Assembly: GCF_947179165.1 (NCBI RefSeq)
Contig: NC_077240.1
Location: 71,627,501 to 71,691,500, forward strand
Reading direction: 5' to 3'
Source: Solanum dulcamara
Lineage: Eukaryota > Streptophyta > Magnoliopsida > Solanales > Solanaceae
Length of the DNA: 64,000 bases
The notes under the pieces are model-generated. The model worked only from the letters and a program-made list of their open reading frames with translations. It was not told the DNA's origin and did not search any database. Both the position numbers and the translations under genes were made by a program. Each line of letters begins with the position of its first letter. The first letter of the stretch is position 1. Below are positions 1-9,689 of the stretch, in pieces.

Positions 1-90
1 GAGATATGTTGTAGGTGGAAAGTAATTGTAGATACAAGTCCAGAATATAGCTTCTCACCAAATTTGTGTAACACCATATTATAAGCATTT
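1..90 (-). CDS. CUL3: Cullin-3, start of exon 2 (partial, runs off the window)
   Basis: On the minus strand the acceptor CTGTCAATGCAG ends at position 91. The exon opens with the A that completes Arg55 and reads NAYNMVLHKFGEKLYSG, then LVSTITFHLQHIS, before the window ends. This is the conserved cullin-3 segment after ELYR and stays in frame with exon 1. From memory, plant CUL3 usually has a TMT(S/F)HLKEIS-like stretch here, so TITFHLQHIS has about three substitutions; that could be a diverged paralogue or early decay. Only 90 bases are visible, so integrity of the remaining gene cannot be judged. Confidence 0.9.
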
Positions 91-306
91 CTGCATTGAC
101 AGAAGATATCTCAATATCACGAACAGTCTATTCAAGCATGCAAAAAAAAAAGAGAGGAACTAAAGAGTTTTGGAAACGAAAGTGGAGAAGGAATAGGACA
201 ACCACAACGCAACAGATCATTCAGACTGTAAAGGTGTCATTATTTATCACTAATGGCAAACAGGTAAGACTAAAAAATAGAGTCAATGATGCTCAGGATC
301 GGGTAC

Positions 307-498
307 GAGCTGTTTACCTATTTATCTGATGTGAGAAGTCATTACATCTCTTATTGTTGCAAGGCCATTAGGAACTCTATGGAATAAGTGTTAAAATTTG
401 GGGAGCTGTTTACCTATCTCTCTAATGTGAGAAGTCATTACATCTCGTTTTGTTGCAAGGCCATTAGGAACTCTACAGAATAAGTGTTAAAATTTAGG
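307..498. repeat. 96-bp tandem duplication in CUL3 intron
   Basis: Two direct copies, 307-402 and 403-498, both running from GAGCTGTTTACCTAT to GTGTTAAAATTT with only a handful of differences. Each copy shares GTGAGAAGTCATTACATCTC and the phrase GTTGCAAGGCCATTAGGAAC. It lies about 220 bases downstream of the exon 2 boundary in chromosome coordinates, inside the intron. No function is evident; slippage or unequal exchange is the simplest origin. Confidence 0.85.
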
Positions 499-1860
499 CT
501 TTTGGAAAGTCTAGATCACCCTAAGACATCTAATAACTTCAGTTGAGAAGGAAGAATGAAGCGAACAGCAAGAAGGGGCACATTCTCTGCTAGCCTGATG
601 AATTCTCCATGAACAGAACCAACAAACATCTTCCTCTTTCGTTACCTCAGCAACAAATTAAAACAACCCATATACCAAACAGCCTTTCCAGTTTAATTAT
701 CTATTCAAGTTGCAGGGAGAAAAAAGAACAAAAGACAGTGGAATTGTGAATCACTGAACATGAGCCAATGCAATCCGTGACCACAGACAATTTACTAATA
801 CTCTAAGCATTGAATTCTCTATTTCAATTGAAAATTGAAGAACAAATATTGATTTACAAATAATGAAATATGTGCAAATAATAAGTATGTTCAGACGTCA
901 GCTTATCATCTCAGTATGAAATTTCCTTACTAGATTTTCTAGTAATACACTTGAATAACCTTTATTGCAGATGGATTGTGAGCTTAAGATTATGATATTT
1001 TAGAAATCTCAAACTCCATGCCCAACTCGTCTCATTCTAGGATTACTACACGTGTGAATTTTGATGCACCAGAACCATTTCATCCAGAGTTTGGTGTGCC
1101 ATCTAACTGGAATTTGAATGAAATGAAAATAGTATAAATGACTGAAACACAAAAACTGTAAACCCTTATATAGGAGAGGAATAGGCAGCATACGATATGA
1201 AGGTGAGGTAGATTTAGAGGAATGGAAAGAGTTAGTAGGAAGGAAATCTAAGAGGCAAAGAGACTAGTAGAGCATGGGAAGGGAAGGAAACTAAATGTCA
1301 AGGGGGAGTAGGGGCAGCTGAGGAGAAGTGATGGGGGAAGGGTCAATGATTATCTGGTCGCGATTCAGAGCAAAGAATTCAGGAAAAGGCTGAGGATAGA
1401 AAGGACCTCTTAGTCTATTCTTGATTCCTTCCTTCAACGGATTGAAGATTCTCCCCGCTTGACAAATGAATGAAAACTTGTCATTTCGACAAAATAGAAT
1501 GCATCCTGAAATAGCGACATTGAATCTAGAATACCAACCATCACCATAGAAATGGAACTGTATTTAATTTTGTAATAATTGGCCACCAAACAGATTGTAA
1601 GATCATAGGTTTTCCCCCAAAAATCTATTTTAAAGTACTTACCTGCTACAATTGAGACTCTAATCAAACCTCTCTTAGCTTTTAAATTTCTGAATCTAGA
1701 TGCCCCACATGAAAGCAAAAGATCTATATAAGATATTGTATTTACACTTACCTCAGTACAGAGTTTGCCGTGATTAGGGAGCAGTGTTTTTAAAGTGAAT
1801 TACCAAACACGTATAGATTTAGCACTATAATCATCAAGTCGTAATAGAACTAATTTCAGC

Positions 1861-2078
1861 GCACCCAAGGTATGGCCTAGTGGCCAATGAAGTGGGTTGA
1901 AAACCATGAGGTCTCATATTCAAATCTCAATACAGACAAAAACATTAGGTGATTTTTTTTCATTTGTCCTAGCCGGACAGAGTTGCCTAGTACCTGTTGC
2001 TGGTGGGAGGTGGCAAGTATCCTATGGAATTAGTCGAGATGTGCAAAAACTTGTATGTACACCACAGTTATTAAAAAA
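1861..2078 (+). mobile_element. tRNA-derived SINE with 13-bp TSD
   Basis: SINEs are RNA polymerase III transcripts copied by LINE machinery. This copy has an A-box-like TGGCCTAGTGGCC near 1873-1885 and a B-box-like ATTCAAATCTC near 1918-1928. The 3' part contains GGAATTAGTCGAGATGTGC, a phrase I associate with Solanaceae SINE families. The end is a short A-rich tail. It is flanked by perfect direct repeats AACTAATTTCAGC at 1848-1860 and 2079-2091, which fix both boundaries. It sits in the CUL3 intron, antisense to the gene. Confidence 0.88.
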
Positions 2079-2567
2079 AACTAATTTCAGCATTTAATAA
2101 ACGATAACACAGACATAAATTCAACTCCTCAGAACTGAGATTCAAAAATCTGACCACTTCTTGTTGAGAGCACTTTGCACATCAAGCGCACACTACTCTA
2201 AAGCACAGGACTTCACTCGTAAAGTGCTAACTCCTTGTTTCACATAACAAATTTTCACATGTTAAATAACTTAAGTCAGACTCAAAAAATTCATTTACTT
2301 GCATCAATAAGAGTAGTATAGAAGGGCAAAAAGAATTGTTTTGTTGTAAAGCTCAAATTCTCTTCATGGTAAAAGCCATAAAGGTTCGAGATTGGTCTGT
2401 GGTTCACATACAGCCAATACCACAATGAATTTGCTTGGACAAATTGCCAATACCACACTAACTTATGTGAAAAATCATAAAAACTTTGCTATGTATGCTC
2501 AGCGTACAGAACAGAAGTGATGTGCGCCTGTCCAAACATTATGCACTCCGCCTCCTACCGCTAAACC

Positions 2568-2586
2568 GGGGGGGGGGGGGGGGGGG
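2568..2586 (+). repeat. Poly(G) run of 19
   Basis: Nineteen consecutive G residues, preceded by CTAAACC, inside the CUL3 intron. On the transcribed strand of the gene it is a C run in the RNA. Such runs are length-unstable and difficult to sequence, so the exact count is uncertain. Confidence 0.9.
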
Positions 2587-3644
2587 TTCGTCTTCTATTC
2601 TAGTCTCCAGATTTCAGGAACTCTTTTTCAACAACTAAATTTCTAGCATAACGCATATTTTACAACCTCACAATCCAGGGGCTACTTTTCCAAGTTGTCT
2701 TGCATTTAGAAAATTACACATCTTAACTGTAGTTAAAGACAACCAAGGTAAACCCAGAACAAATTACTTAAGCTCCTATAGGCTCAAATTATCTTTTGAA
2801 TGAAAAAGACAGCTGAGGAAAGGAAACTTGATTAGGTCAAGTATCAATGGCTGGGTACAAGTTTTAGAATCATTTAATCAGTTTAAACAACGATAGTTTA
2901 TATCCATCTTTTAAATTATAAAATCAGGCACATTGAGGTATTAAAGACACAGAATAGATGACATAGAAATTCTTCAAATTACATCTCCAATAATAACAGG
3001 ATTTGGAAATCTACATTGGGAAAAATATCAAACACAAAAGAAGGAGACATCAAATTGTGTTGTGAGATACTATATCCTTTCCTAAATAACTTTTTGAATA
3101 ATGACATATCAATCTAAATAATACAGAATTCCGACATCCAACTTAGTAGTAACTGAGATTCTACATTTTCTGTTTGAAATCAAAACATCTCTTCCAAATG
3201 GTCCATGCGATCAATAGAAGCAAGATGCCGATTTGAAATAATACAAATTATTGAACTTAGATATAATACAAGAATGGAATACAGGAAAAGATTATGTTTA
3301 CTAATGTTGATTCCTAAGACTCTCAGTACTACGAGCATCAAAACTAAGCAAGCGCAACAATATTTCAAATTCACATATTTTACGACACAATATTTCAAAA
3401 GTCACATATTTTATGACACGACACAGGCACACGTGAAATGGATTTCTTCTTTATATATACTGTCAGTGCAATAGACTTGCATACAAGAGTAGCTGTTACG
3501 TACTATAGGCACGAAAATGCAGTGTAATGCACTAGTAATCACTTAATCAAGGTTTGGTCAATCATACTTCATGAAAACTGTGTGAAGAATAGATAGAAAA
3601 CTACACTATATATATAGATCAAATTTTACTTTATATTGGTATAT

Positions 3645-3970
3645 ATAGCATTTTGAACACCCTTAGAAACAATACAAAGCGGGAGCTCAGTGGCAAGGGT
3701 GTGCACAAAACTTACACGGCGCCCAAGTTCAATCCCTGGGGTCTGCATTTTGTTTTTAAGTTTGTGACCTGCTTTAAAACTTAACAGATTATGAAACGCG
3801 AGACTTTGATGTGAAGAGAGTAGTAGTTCAGAGGCAATAGTCTGCAGTAATCTGCAGGTCACTGAAGTTCGATTCCCCATGTCCACAATTTTGTGATTTG
3901 CCTTTTTTTTTGCTTTAATTTACTATCCAAAGTTTGAACACCCTTCATGAAATGTCTAGCGACACCACTG
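3645..3970. mobile_element. Degenerate tRNA-like / small TIR-type repeat
   Basis: Two tRNA-like modules lie in tandem. The first has GGGAGCTCAGTGGCAAGG (3681-3698) and CAAGTTCAATCCC (3724-3736), matching A- and B-box spacing. The second has AGTTCAGAGGCAATAG and GAAGTTCGATTCCCC (about 3826-3877). The phrase TTTGAACACCCTT occurs near both edges (about 3651 and 3932), and the right edge ends in GACACCACTG, which resembles the terminal repeat of a hAT-like MITE family in Solanaceae. The left terminus is eroded and no TSD is visible, so class is uncertain. Confidence 0.5.
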
Positions 3971-4429
3971 CTTGTTGCAGACAAACGCCAAACATCAAAT
4001 GGATCTATATATTTTCTCCACATTCTCGATCTTGAAGAAACTTGAATAAGCAGACTAGGTACTATGTGTCAATCCCAAGCTAATTGGAGTTGATATAGTG
4101 CTTCACACTAAAAAGGAAGATTCAGAATTTACACTTCATGGATTCTGAATTGTAAGACAATGACCTCAAGGGCTAATAACTGGGTTCTAATATTTTTTTT
4201 TGTACATATTTAGTAGATTTCGGCCAAAGCTACTGGATTCTGCGGTAACTGTAACTTGAAGCCTATCTCCCCTTTGCGGTGAGCATACCCAACTAATCAA
4301 GAATTAGAGGATTCATCAAAGTTGCAAGTAATATTCATATGTAAGCACTAAGCAGTCAATTTAAGTAATCTCCTACTCTATACATTGTTACATAAAGAGT
4401 AAAAAAATAAAAAATGAAATGATTTGGAC

Positions 4430-4593
4430 CTGTAAAGCTCTTCAAAGCTGAGTCCACTGGCGTTGTGATTGTAAATCTCATGAATAGCATGCTCCAGTAT
4501 TTTCCAAGTTTTGTCTGCATATTTGGGATCAACCACTACTTTGTGCTTAAACGCCTCTATCTGAAAATTCCTCTTCTTCTGATTACCACTCAT
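4430..4593 (-). CDS. CUL3: Cullin-3, exon 1 (N-terminal 55 residues)
   Basis: Scaffold subunit of CUL3-RING E3 ubiquitin ligases; the cullin N-terminus binds BTB-domain substrate adaptors and the C-terminus binds RBX1. The exon starts at the ATG whose first base is 4593 and encodes MSGNQKKRNFQIEAF through FEELYR, which I recognise as the strongly conserved plant CUL3 N-terminus (includes VVDPKYADKTW and ASGLSFEELYR). It ends with AG of a split Arg codon at 4430, followed by a GT donor at 4429-4428. The next exon at 90-1 supplies the completing A and continues NAYNMVLHKFGEKLYSG, exactly as cullin-3 should. This two-exon start matches what I recall of Arabidopsis CUL3A. Nothing here is broken. 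The rest of the roughly 730-residue protein lies left of the window. Confidence 0.93.
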
Positions 4594-4995
4594 CCTATAT
4601 ACAGAAAAAGCTGAACTAAAGCTATAATGGTGAATCTATCAGTTCTGATGGAATAATTTAACACAAAACAAGAACTTGGGTTTTTGGAAAATTTGTGATA
4701 AATGAGATTCAAGATTCCCTTTTTATTGTATAGTTTATACAACCCCTAAAACAAGAAAATCAAGAAAACAGATTACAGAGATTTATGAGATGATATTTTC
4801 TTGAAAAAAAGTTGAGATTTTTAAAGCATGAAATTGGAGTAATAGGGTTATGAAAATGGTAGGGGTGGGGTTGGGGTGGGGCGTGAAGGGGAGGAAGAAG
4901 AATAAAGCGCAAGATTGAGGGATACGTAAAAGTAATCCACCCAATTGGGTTAAGATTTTTGATATCTTAAAATAGAAGAAGAGGCATATATGCGA
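4594..4995 (-). promoter_or_regulatory. Putative CUL3 5' UTR with possible leader-intron acceptor
   Basis: Sequence between the inferred start site and the ATG. Just upstream of the ATG the minus strand reads CTTTTTCTGTATATAG then G-ATG, a pyrimidine-rich run followed by AG that looks like a 3' splice site. This suggests an intron in the 5' UTR, but no strong matching donor could be picked out by eye. The segment is otherwise AT-rich without a conserved frame. Confidence 0.4.
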
Positions 4996-5021
4996 TGAAA
5001 AGAAAATTATATGGAGGAGTA

Positions 5022-5029
5022 TATTTATA
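5022..5029 (-). promoter_or_regulatory. TATA box of CUL3
   Basis: The minus strand reads ACTATAAATATAC here, with a perfect TATAAATA core about 430 bases upstream of the CUL3 ATG. A start site near 4990-5000 would follow from the usual 25-35 base spacing. Position and quality are seen in the sequence; promoter function is inferred. Confidence 0.5.
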
Positions 5030-5040
5030 GTAAAAGAAAA

Positions 5041-5793
5041 TTTCAACTATTTATAGTAAAATCATTTCTTCTAATTTTAAAACAAGTGACATTTTTAGAG
5101 GAAATTTCACAAATAACTATTATAAGTATTTTAATTATGTTTTTTAACTATAATTTATCTAATTATGCTTCATAGTTATATTTTTATTTGTCAAAAGTAT
5201 TTTTATTTATATAATTTGCTTGTCAATATACAAACAGGATAAGTATATATAAATTATTTATTATATATTTAGGAGTTTTTCAGAATTTATACAAATCAAA
5301 TGTATTAATAGAATAACTATATACAAGTTAGGGTGAGCATATACAAATTTTGAATTTATATAATTAGAAAATTTTTGGATTTATACAATTAGGAACCGGA
5401 TTATACAAATTCTGAATTTATACAATTCGGAGCTGGATTATACAAATTCTAGACGTGGGCCGCGTAATGTAGTAATTCAATCAAATTGTAGCTATATTAA
5501 CTAATTAACTAATATATGTTTGATTATCTGTGTTATTTTTTCTTTTTAATTTGGATACAAATATTAAGATGCACACTTTTAGAAAGTTAAAATATTTTTA
5601 CTAACTTATTTTTATCAAATTTCTTGAATTTTTTCTTAGCTCTTTAATGATTTCTTCTTAAAAAATAAATTAATTTCTTCTTGATTTTATGAAACAAAAT
5701 TAAAAAAAGTAAAAACGTCACTTAATTTTGAAAGGCAAAAAATTTAATAGTTAAATAAAAAATCTTAATAAATTCTAAGCTACCTCACTTAAT
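5041..5793. other. AT-rich intergenic spacer upstream of CUL3
   Basis: Very AT-rich DNA with short local repeats (several near copies of 'ttatacaatt...gaattt' between 5275 and 5450). No coding frame or RNA gene is visible. It separates the CUL3 promoter from the RTE LINE and would contain any distal CUL3 control elements. Confidence 0.5.
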
Positions 5794-5818
5794 TTCAACA
5801 GCTACTGTCCCTCGGCGG

Positions 5819-5928
5819 CTATTGTCTTCTCCGATGAGCTCCTCCGACGAAGCCCCTCTTGCAAAGTCCTTCGCTACTGTCTTCTCCGACGAGCTCCTCC
5901 GGCGAAGCCCCTCTTGTAAAGTCCTTCG
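5819..5928 (+). repeat. 55-bp tandem repeat in RTE 5' leader
   Basis: Two copies, 5819-5873 and 5874-5928, each running from CTA(T/C)TGTCTTCTCCGA to AAAGTCCTTCG with about four differences. Tandem units in the 5' UTR of LINEs often carry promoter activity, but here that is only analogy. It is far more GC-rich than the flanking spacer, which helps place the element's 5' boundary. Confidence 0.85.
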
Positions 5929-6500
5929 ACGAACTCCGCTCGGTCTGATACTTTTGTAAGTTCTTCTTCTTCTTCTTTATTTGTTCCCGGTAAAGTTTTT
6001 CCGGCGAACTCTTCCTTCTTCTTCTTCTTCTTTATTTTTTGACAAAGCTTTTCGTCTTGCGCTTTTCAGCCTCCTTAAGTAGATTCCGAAAACGTCCAAA
6101 CTTTGCCGGTCAGACTCTTTCTTCGGGACAGGTTATATCTTTCCTTTCCTTCCTTTCTTGAACTGCTTATTTGTGTTTCATATCATATTGTTACTGTCAT
6201 TGCTTAATCAATTACTTACTGTTCTTGTTTTCTGCCTATTAGTTAGTGTGTGTTATCTCCATTCTACATTCTATATTGTCAAGTACTATCTCATTGCTTG
6301 TATTCTCTAGACTAATTGGTTCTCAGTTTATCACTTTGTATTTCATATCTTTTAGTGGCTTTGGCATCTGCATATGCATTTGTTTGTATTATTTAACTGC
6401 TACTGTAGTTATATCTATTCTTTGATCAAACAGTTGTACTTACATTTTGCTGACTTTAGACCTTTGAATAACTTATTAGTTCATACGTGTTTTCGTCGCT

Positions 6501-7802
6501 TTGGATAGTGATGATAGACTAGGGTCATGTTCTCGCTCTGGGACGAGGGTAAGGAGGGGTAAATGGGTGAAAGGAGCGTCTGGACTAAGAGTAGGTTCTT
6601 GGAACATTGGGACGTTGATGGGAAAATCCATAGAACTAGTTAAGATTCTAAAGAAGAGGAAGATTAATATAGTTTGTGTCCAAGAGACCAAATGGATATG
6701 TTCTAAAGCTAAGGAGGTAGACGGGTATAAGATTTGGTTCTCTAGTAGATCAAAGTATAGGAATGGAGTAGGCATTTTAGTCGACAGTGATTTAAGGGAT
6801 CAGGTGATGGAGGTTAGGAGAGTCACTGATAGGATGATGTCGATTAAGGTGGTCGTTGAAGGAATCACATTGAACATTATTAGTACTTATGCGCCGCAAG
6901 CGGACTTAGGCGAGGAGGATAAGAGGCGATTTTGGGAGGATTTGGATGAGTTAATGGGAGGCATGTTGCCTACTCAGAAGCTTTTCGTGGGAGGGGATTT
7001 AAATAGGAACATCGGGTCTATTTCGGGAGGGTATGATGATGTGCATGGAGGATTTGGCTTCGAAGACAAAAATGCAGGAGGAGTTTCACTGTTGGATTTC
7101 GTAAGAGCTTTTGAGTTGGTGATAGCTAATTTGAGTTTCCCAAAGAAGGAATACCACTTGGTAACCTTCCGTAGTTCAGTGGCTAATACTCAGATAGATT
7201 TTTTACTCGTTAGGAAGGACGATAAAGGTCTGTGCAAAGATTGTAAGGTCATTCCGATCGACAACCTTATGACCCGACATAAGCTCTTGGTGATGGATTT
7301 AAGGATCAAGATGACGAGGAAGAAGAGGGCCGGGGATGACCGACCTAGGATCAGATGGAGGAGTTTGAACACGGCTAGCGCCTTGGAGATGGGAGAGAAA
7401 TTGAAAGGTATGGGGGCTTGGGATAGTAATGGGGATGCGAACAGTATGTAGGATAGGACGGCTAGTTGTATTGGGGTTGTAGCAAGGGAAGTGTTGGGAG
7501 TCTCGACAGGTAGTCGTAGTCAGCATCGAGGGGACTGGTGGTGGAATGGAGAAGTGCAAGGGAAGGTGGAAGCAAAGAAGATGGCGTATGCGAAGTTGAT
7601 AGAAAGCAAGGATGAGGTGGTGGAGTGGACGAATATGGGACTTTATAAGATAGCGAGGAAAGTGGTAAAGTCGGCGGTTTTAACGGCAAAAACAACAGCT
7701 TTTGAACGCCTCTATGCTGAACTAGAAGAGAAAGGCGGGGATAGGAAACTGTTCAGGCTAGCCAGGTGCGGGAGAGAAGGGCACGTGATGTGGATCAAGT
7801 GA
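6501..7802 (+). pseudogene. RTE LINE endonuclease domain and linker (stop-interrupted)
   Basis: Apurinic-endonuclease-like (EEP) domain that nicks target DNA to prime reverse transcription. Motifs in order: GSWNIGTL (about residue 33), VCVQETKW with the catalytic Glu (about 58), ISTYAPQ (about 128), GGDLNRNIG with the metal/catalytic Asp-Asn (about 164), TQIDFLLVRK (about 230) and TRHKLLVMDL with the terminal His (about 258). The open frame begins at a TTG; there is no nearby in-frame ATG, so the true start is lost or lay upstream. A TAG at 7449-7451 breaks the frame, after which the same frame continues to 7802 with linker text such as GDWWWNGEVQGKVEAKK. Family copies usually have GDFNGHIG where this has GDLNRNIG, so decay is under way. 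Confidence 0.88.
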
Positions 7803-8880
7803 AGTGCATTAAGGATGAGTATGGAAAAGTTTTGGTAGGGGAGACCCTCATTAAACAGAGATGATAGTCAAACTTCAATAAACTCTTGAATGAAGAAGAG
7901 GACAGAGAGATTGTGTTGGGAGATTTGGAACTTACAGGGAGGCGTCATGATTTTGGGTGTTGCAGGAGTATTATGGATCAAAGCACTTTCTAGTTGTGAT
8001 GGGGTTGTATCAAGAATCAACTCTTAGTCCATTTTTATTTTCCTTGGTGATGGATGGATTGTCGCGACATATTCAAGGTGAGGTGACATGGTGTATGCTT
8101 TTCGCGGATGACATAGTCCTGATTGATGAGACTCGTAGCGGAGTTAATGCCAAGCTGGAGGAGTGGAGACACACCTTGGAGTCTAAAGGGTTTAAGTTGA
8201 GTAGGACCAAGGCAGAGTACTTAGAGTGCAAGTTCAGTGAGACACCTCATAGGTTGGTGCAGAAGTTTGGCTTGGTGACCAGGCCATCAGAAAGAAAAGT
8301 AGTTTCAAGTACCTTGGGTCTATCATGCAAGGCAGCGGGGATATTGACGATTATATCACACATCATATTGGGGCTAAGTGGATGAAATGGAGGCTCGCTT
8401 TCAGTGCGCTATGTGACAAGAAGGTGCCACCACAACTTAAGGGCAAGTTCTACAAAGTGGTAGTTAGACCGGCTATGTTATATGGGGTGGAGTGTTGGCC
8501 AGTTAAGGTCTTTCACGTTTAAAAGATAAAAGTTGCCGAGATGAGAATGTTGAGATGGATGTATGGGCATACCAGGAGCGACAGGGTTATAAATGAGGCT
8601 ATTTGGGATAAGGTAGGAGTGGCCTCGGTGGAAGACAAGATGCACGAAATGCGACTGAGATGGTTTGGGCATGTGAAGAGGAGAGACACAGATGTCCAGT
8701 GCGGAGGTATGAGAGGTTGGCCATGGATGGTTTCAGAAGAGGTAGGGGTAGGCCGAAGAAATATTAGGGAGAGGTGATTAGATAGGACATGGAGCAGTTA
8801 CAGCTTATCGAGGACATGACCTTAGATAGGAGGGTGTGGAAGACTCATATTAGGGTAGAAGGCTAGTACATAGTCTCGCT
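7803..8880 (+). pseudogene. RTE LINE reverse transcriptase remnant (deleted N-half)
   Basis: After the stop at 7802 a shifted frame still encodes linker residues (VKCIKDEYGKVLV). At about 7965 the text jumps from the linker straight to the RT segment [17 protein letters not shown] (normally GLHQGSALSPFLF), then [15 protein letters not shown] carrying the FADD catalytic pair, [15 protein letters not shown], and later [13 protein letters not shown] and [11 protein letters not shown]. Everything between the linker and GLxQGS, including the first catalytic Asp of the palm, is absent. Frames change near 8325 and 8522. It cannot make a working polymerase. It continues directly into the 3' UTR of the same element. 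Confidence 0.85.
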
Positions 8881-9155
8881 ACTTTTTCTTATTAGTAGGC
8901 ACATTATCGCAATATAATTTCTTATGTTCTGATTTCTGTTATTATCTATTACTTCCTATACTTTGATTAATCTATCGCTTTCGTTATTTGCTTTGCCTTA
9001 TCGCTCTGAACTTCTCAGCCTTATCTGACCTCTTTTATGCTTCTATGCTTCTATTGAGCCGAGGATCTCTCGGAAACAGCCGTCCTACCTTGGTAGGAGT
9101 AAGGTCTGCATACACTTTACCCTCCCTAGACCCCACGTTGTGGGATTTCACTGGG

Positions 9156-9178
9156 TTATTGTTGTTGTTGTTGTTGTT
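9156..9178 (+). repeat. (TTG)n tail of the RTE LINE
   Basis: GGGTTATTGTTGTTGTTGTTG follows TGTGGGATTTCACTGG, the usual 3' terminus I recall for Solanaceae RTE elements. RTE LINEs typically end in a short microsatellite instead of poly(A), so this marks the element's 3' end. Confidence 0.85.
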
Positions 9179-9184
9179 CATCAG

Positions 9185-9689
9185 TGAGACTTTAATGAAA
9201 TAACAAAGGGCATTTTTGAGAATTTTGAATTTTCTACAACACTACAGCCTCAACTAGGATACACCTGTGGTATACGTGTCAACTCCGTATTTAATGGAAG
9301 AAATTTTGTGTCCTGAACCGGAAATCCCCAAAACACTAATATTGTTAAAGATTTTTTATTTTTACTCAATAATTTTGGCGTTCAAAGTAAGCCATTGTAG
9401 AAGGTATATATATATATATATTTTCTGGGCTGAAGAGTGAGCAGAGATAATCTATCAACAAGAGTGAGAAATATTGTTGTAATTTTAAGATAATGTTTTT
9501 CTCATATCTCCCTCTCCATCTTCAATTTTTAAATTCGGTTTCTTCATATGTTTTCTCTTCGATTGTCTTTTGAATACAATTTTGGGCTAATTTCATATAA
9601 GTACCAAAGAGTTATTAACAAAAATTTAGCCATGTTTTTATTTATACAAAAAATAGTCAAAAATAGGTTATAGGCTGAACACTAGAAGT
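9185..9689. other. Unassigned spacer with (TA)8 microsatellite
   Basis: Between the RTE and the L1 remnant. It contains an alternating TA run at 9405-9420 and pyrimidine-rich text at 9490-9560. I see no coding frame with a recognisable motif and no RNA gene. Confidence 0.5.

Larger units (their letters stand above)
91..4429 (-). other. Cullin-3 intron 1 (4.34 kb)
   Basis: The intron runs between the GT donor at 4429-4428 and the AG acceptor at 92-91, joining the two exons in phase 2. Besides the repeats listed separately (307-498, 1861-2078, 2568-2586, 3645-3970), I see no coding sequence: the short open frames inside it have no recognisable motif and are typical of AT-rich intron DNA. The stretches 500-1840, 2092-2560, 2590-3640 and 3975-4425 hold nothing I can identify. 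Confidence 0.85.
5802..9176 (+). mobile_element. RTE-clade LINE, internally deleted
   Basis: A non-LTR retrotransposon of the RTE clade: one long protein with an apurinic-like endonuclease followed by reverse transcriptase, and a short 3' tail ending in a TTG microsatellite. The visible order is a 5' leader with a 55-bp tandem repeat, endonuclease (6501-7451), linker (7452-7802), then RT palm and C-terminal region (about 7965-8870), and a 3' UTR ending in (TTG)n at about 9176. Roughly a third of the protein, including the RT fingers and first palm aspartate, is missing at about 7965. Possible degenerate TSD: TTCAACAG (5794-5801) and TTCATCAG (9177-9184), 7 of 8 identical. The element is dead. 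Confidence 0.85.
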
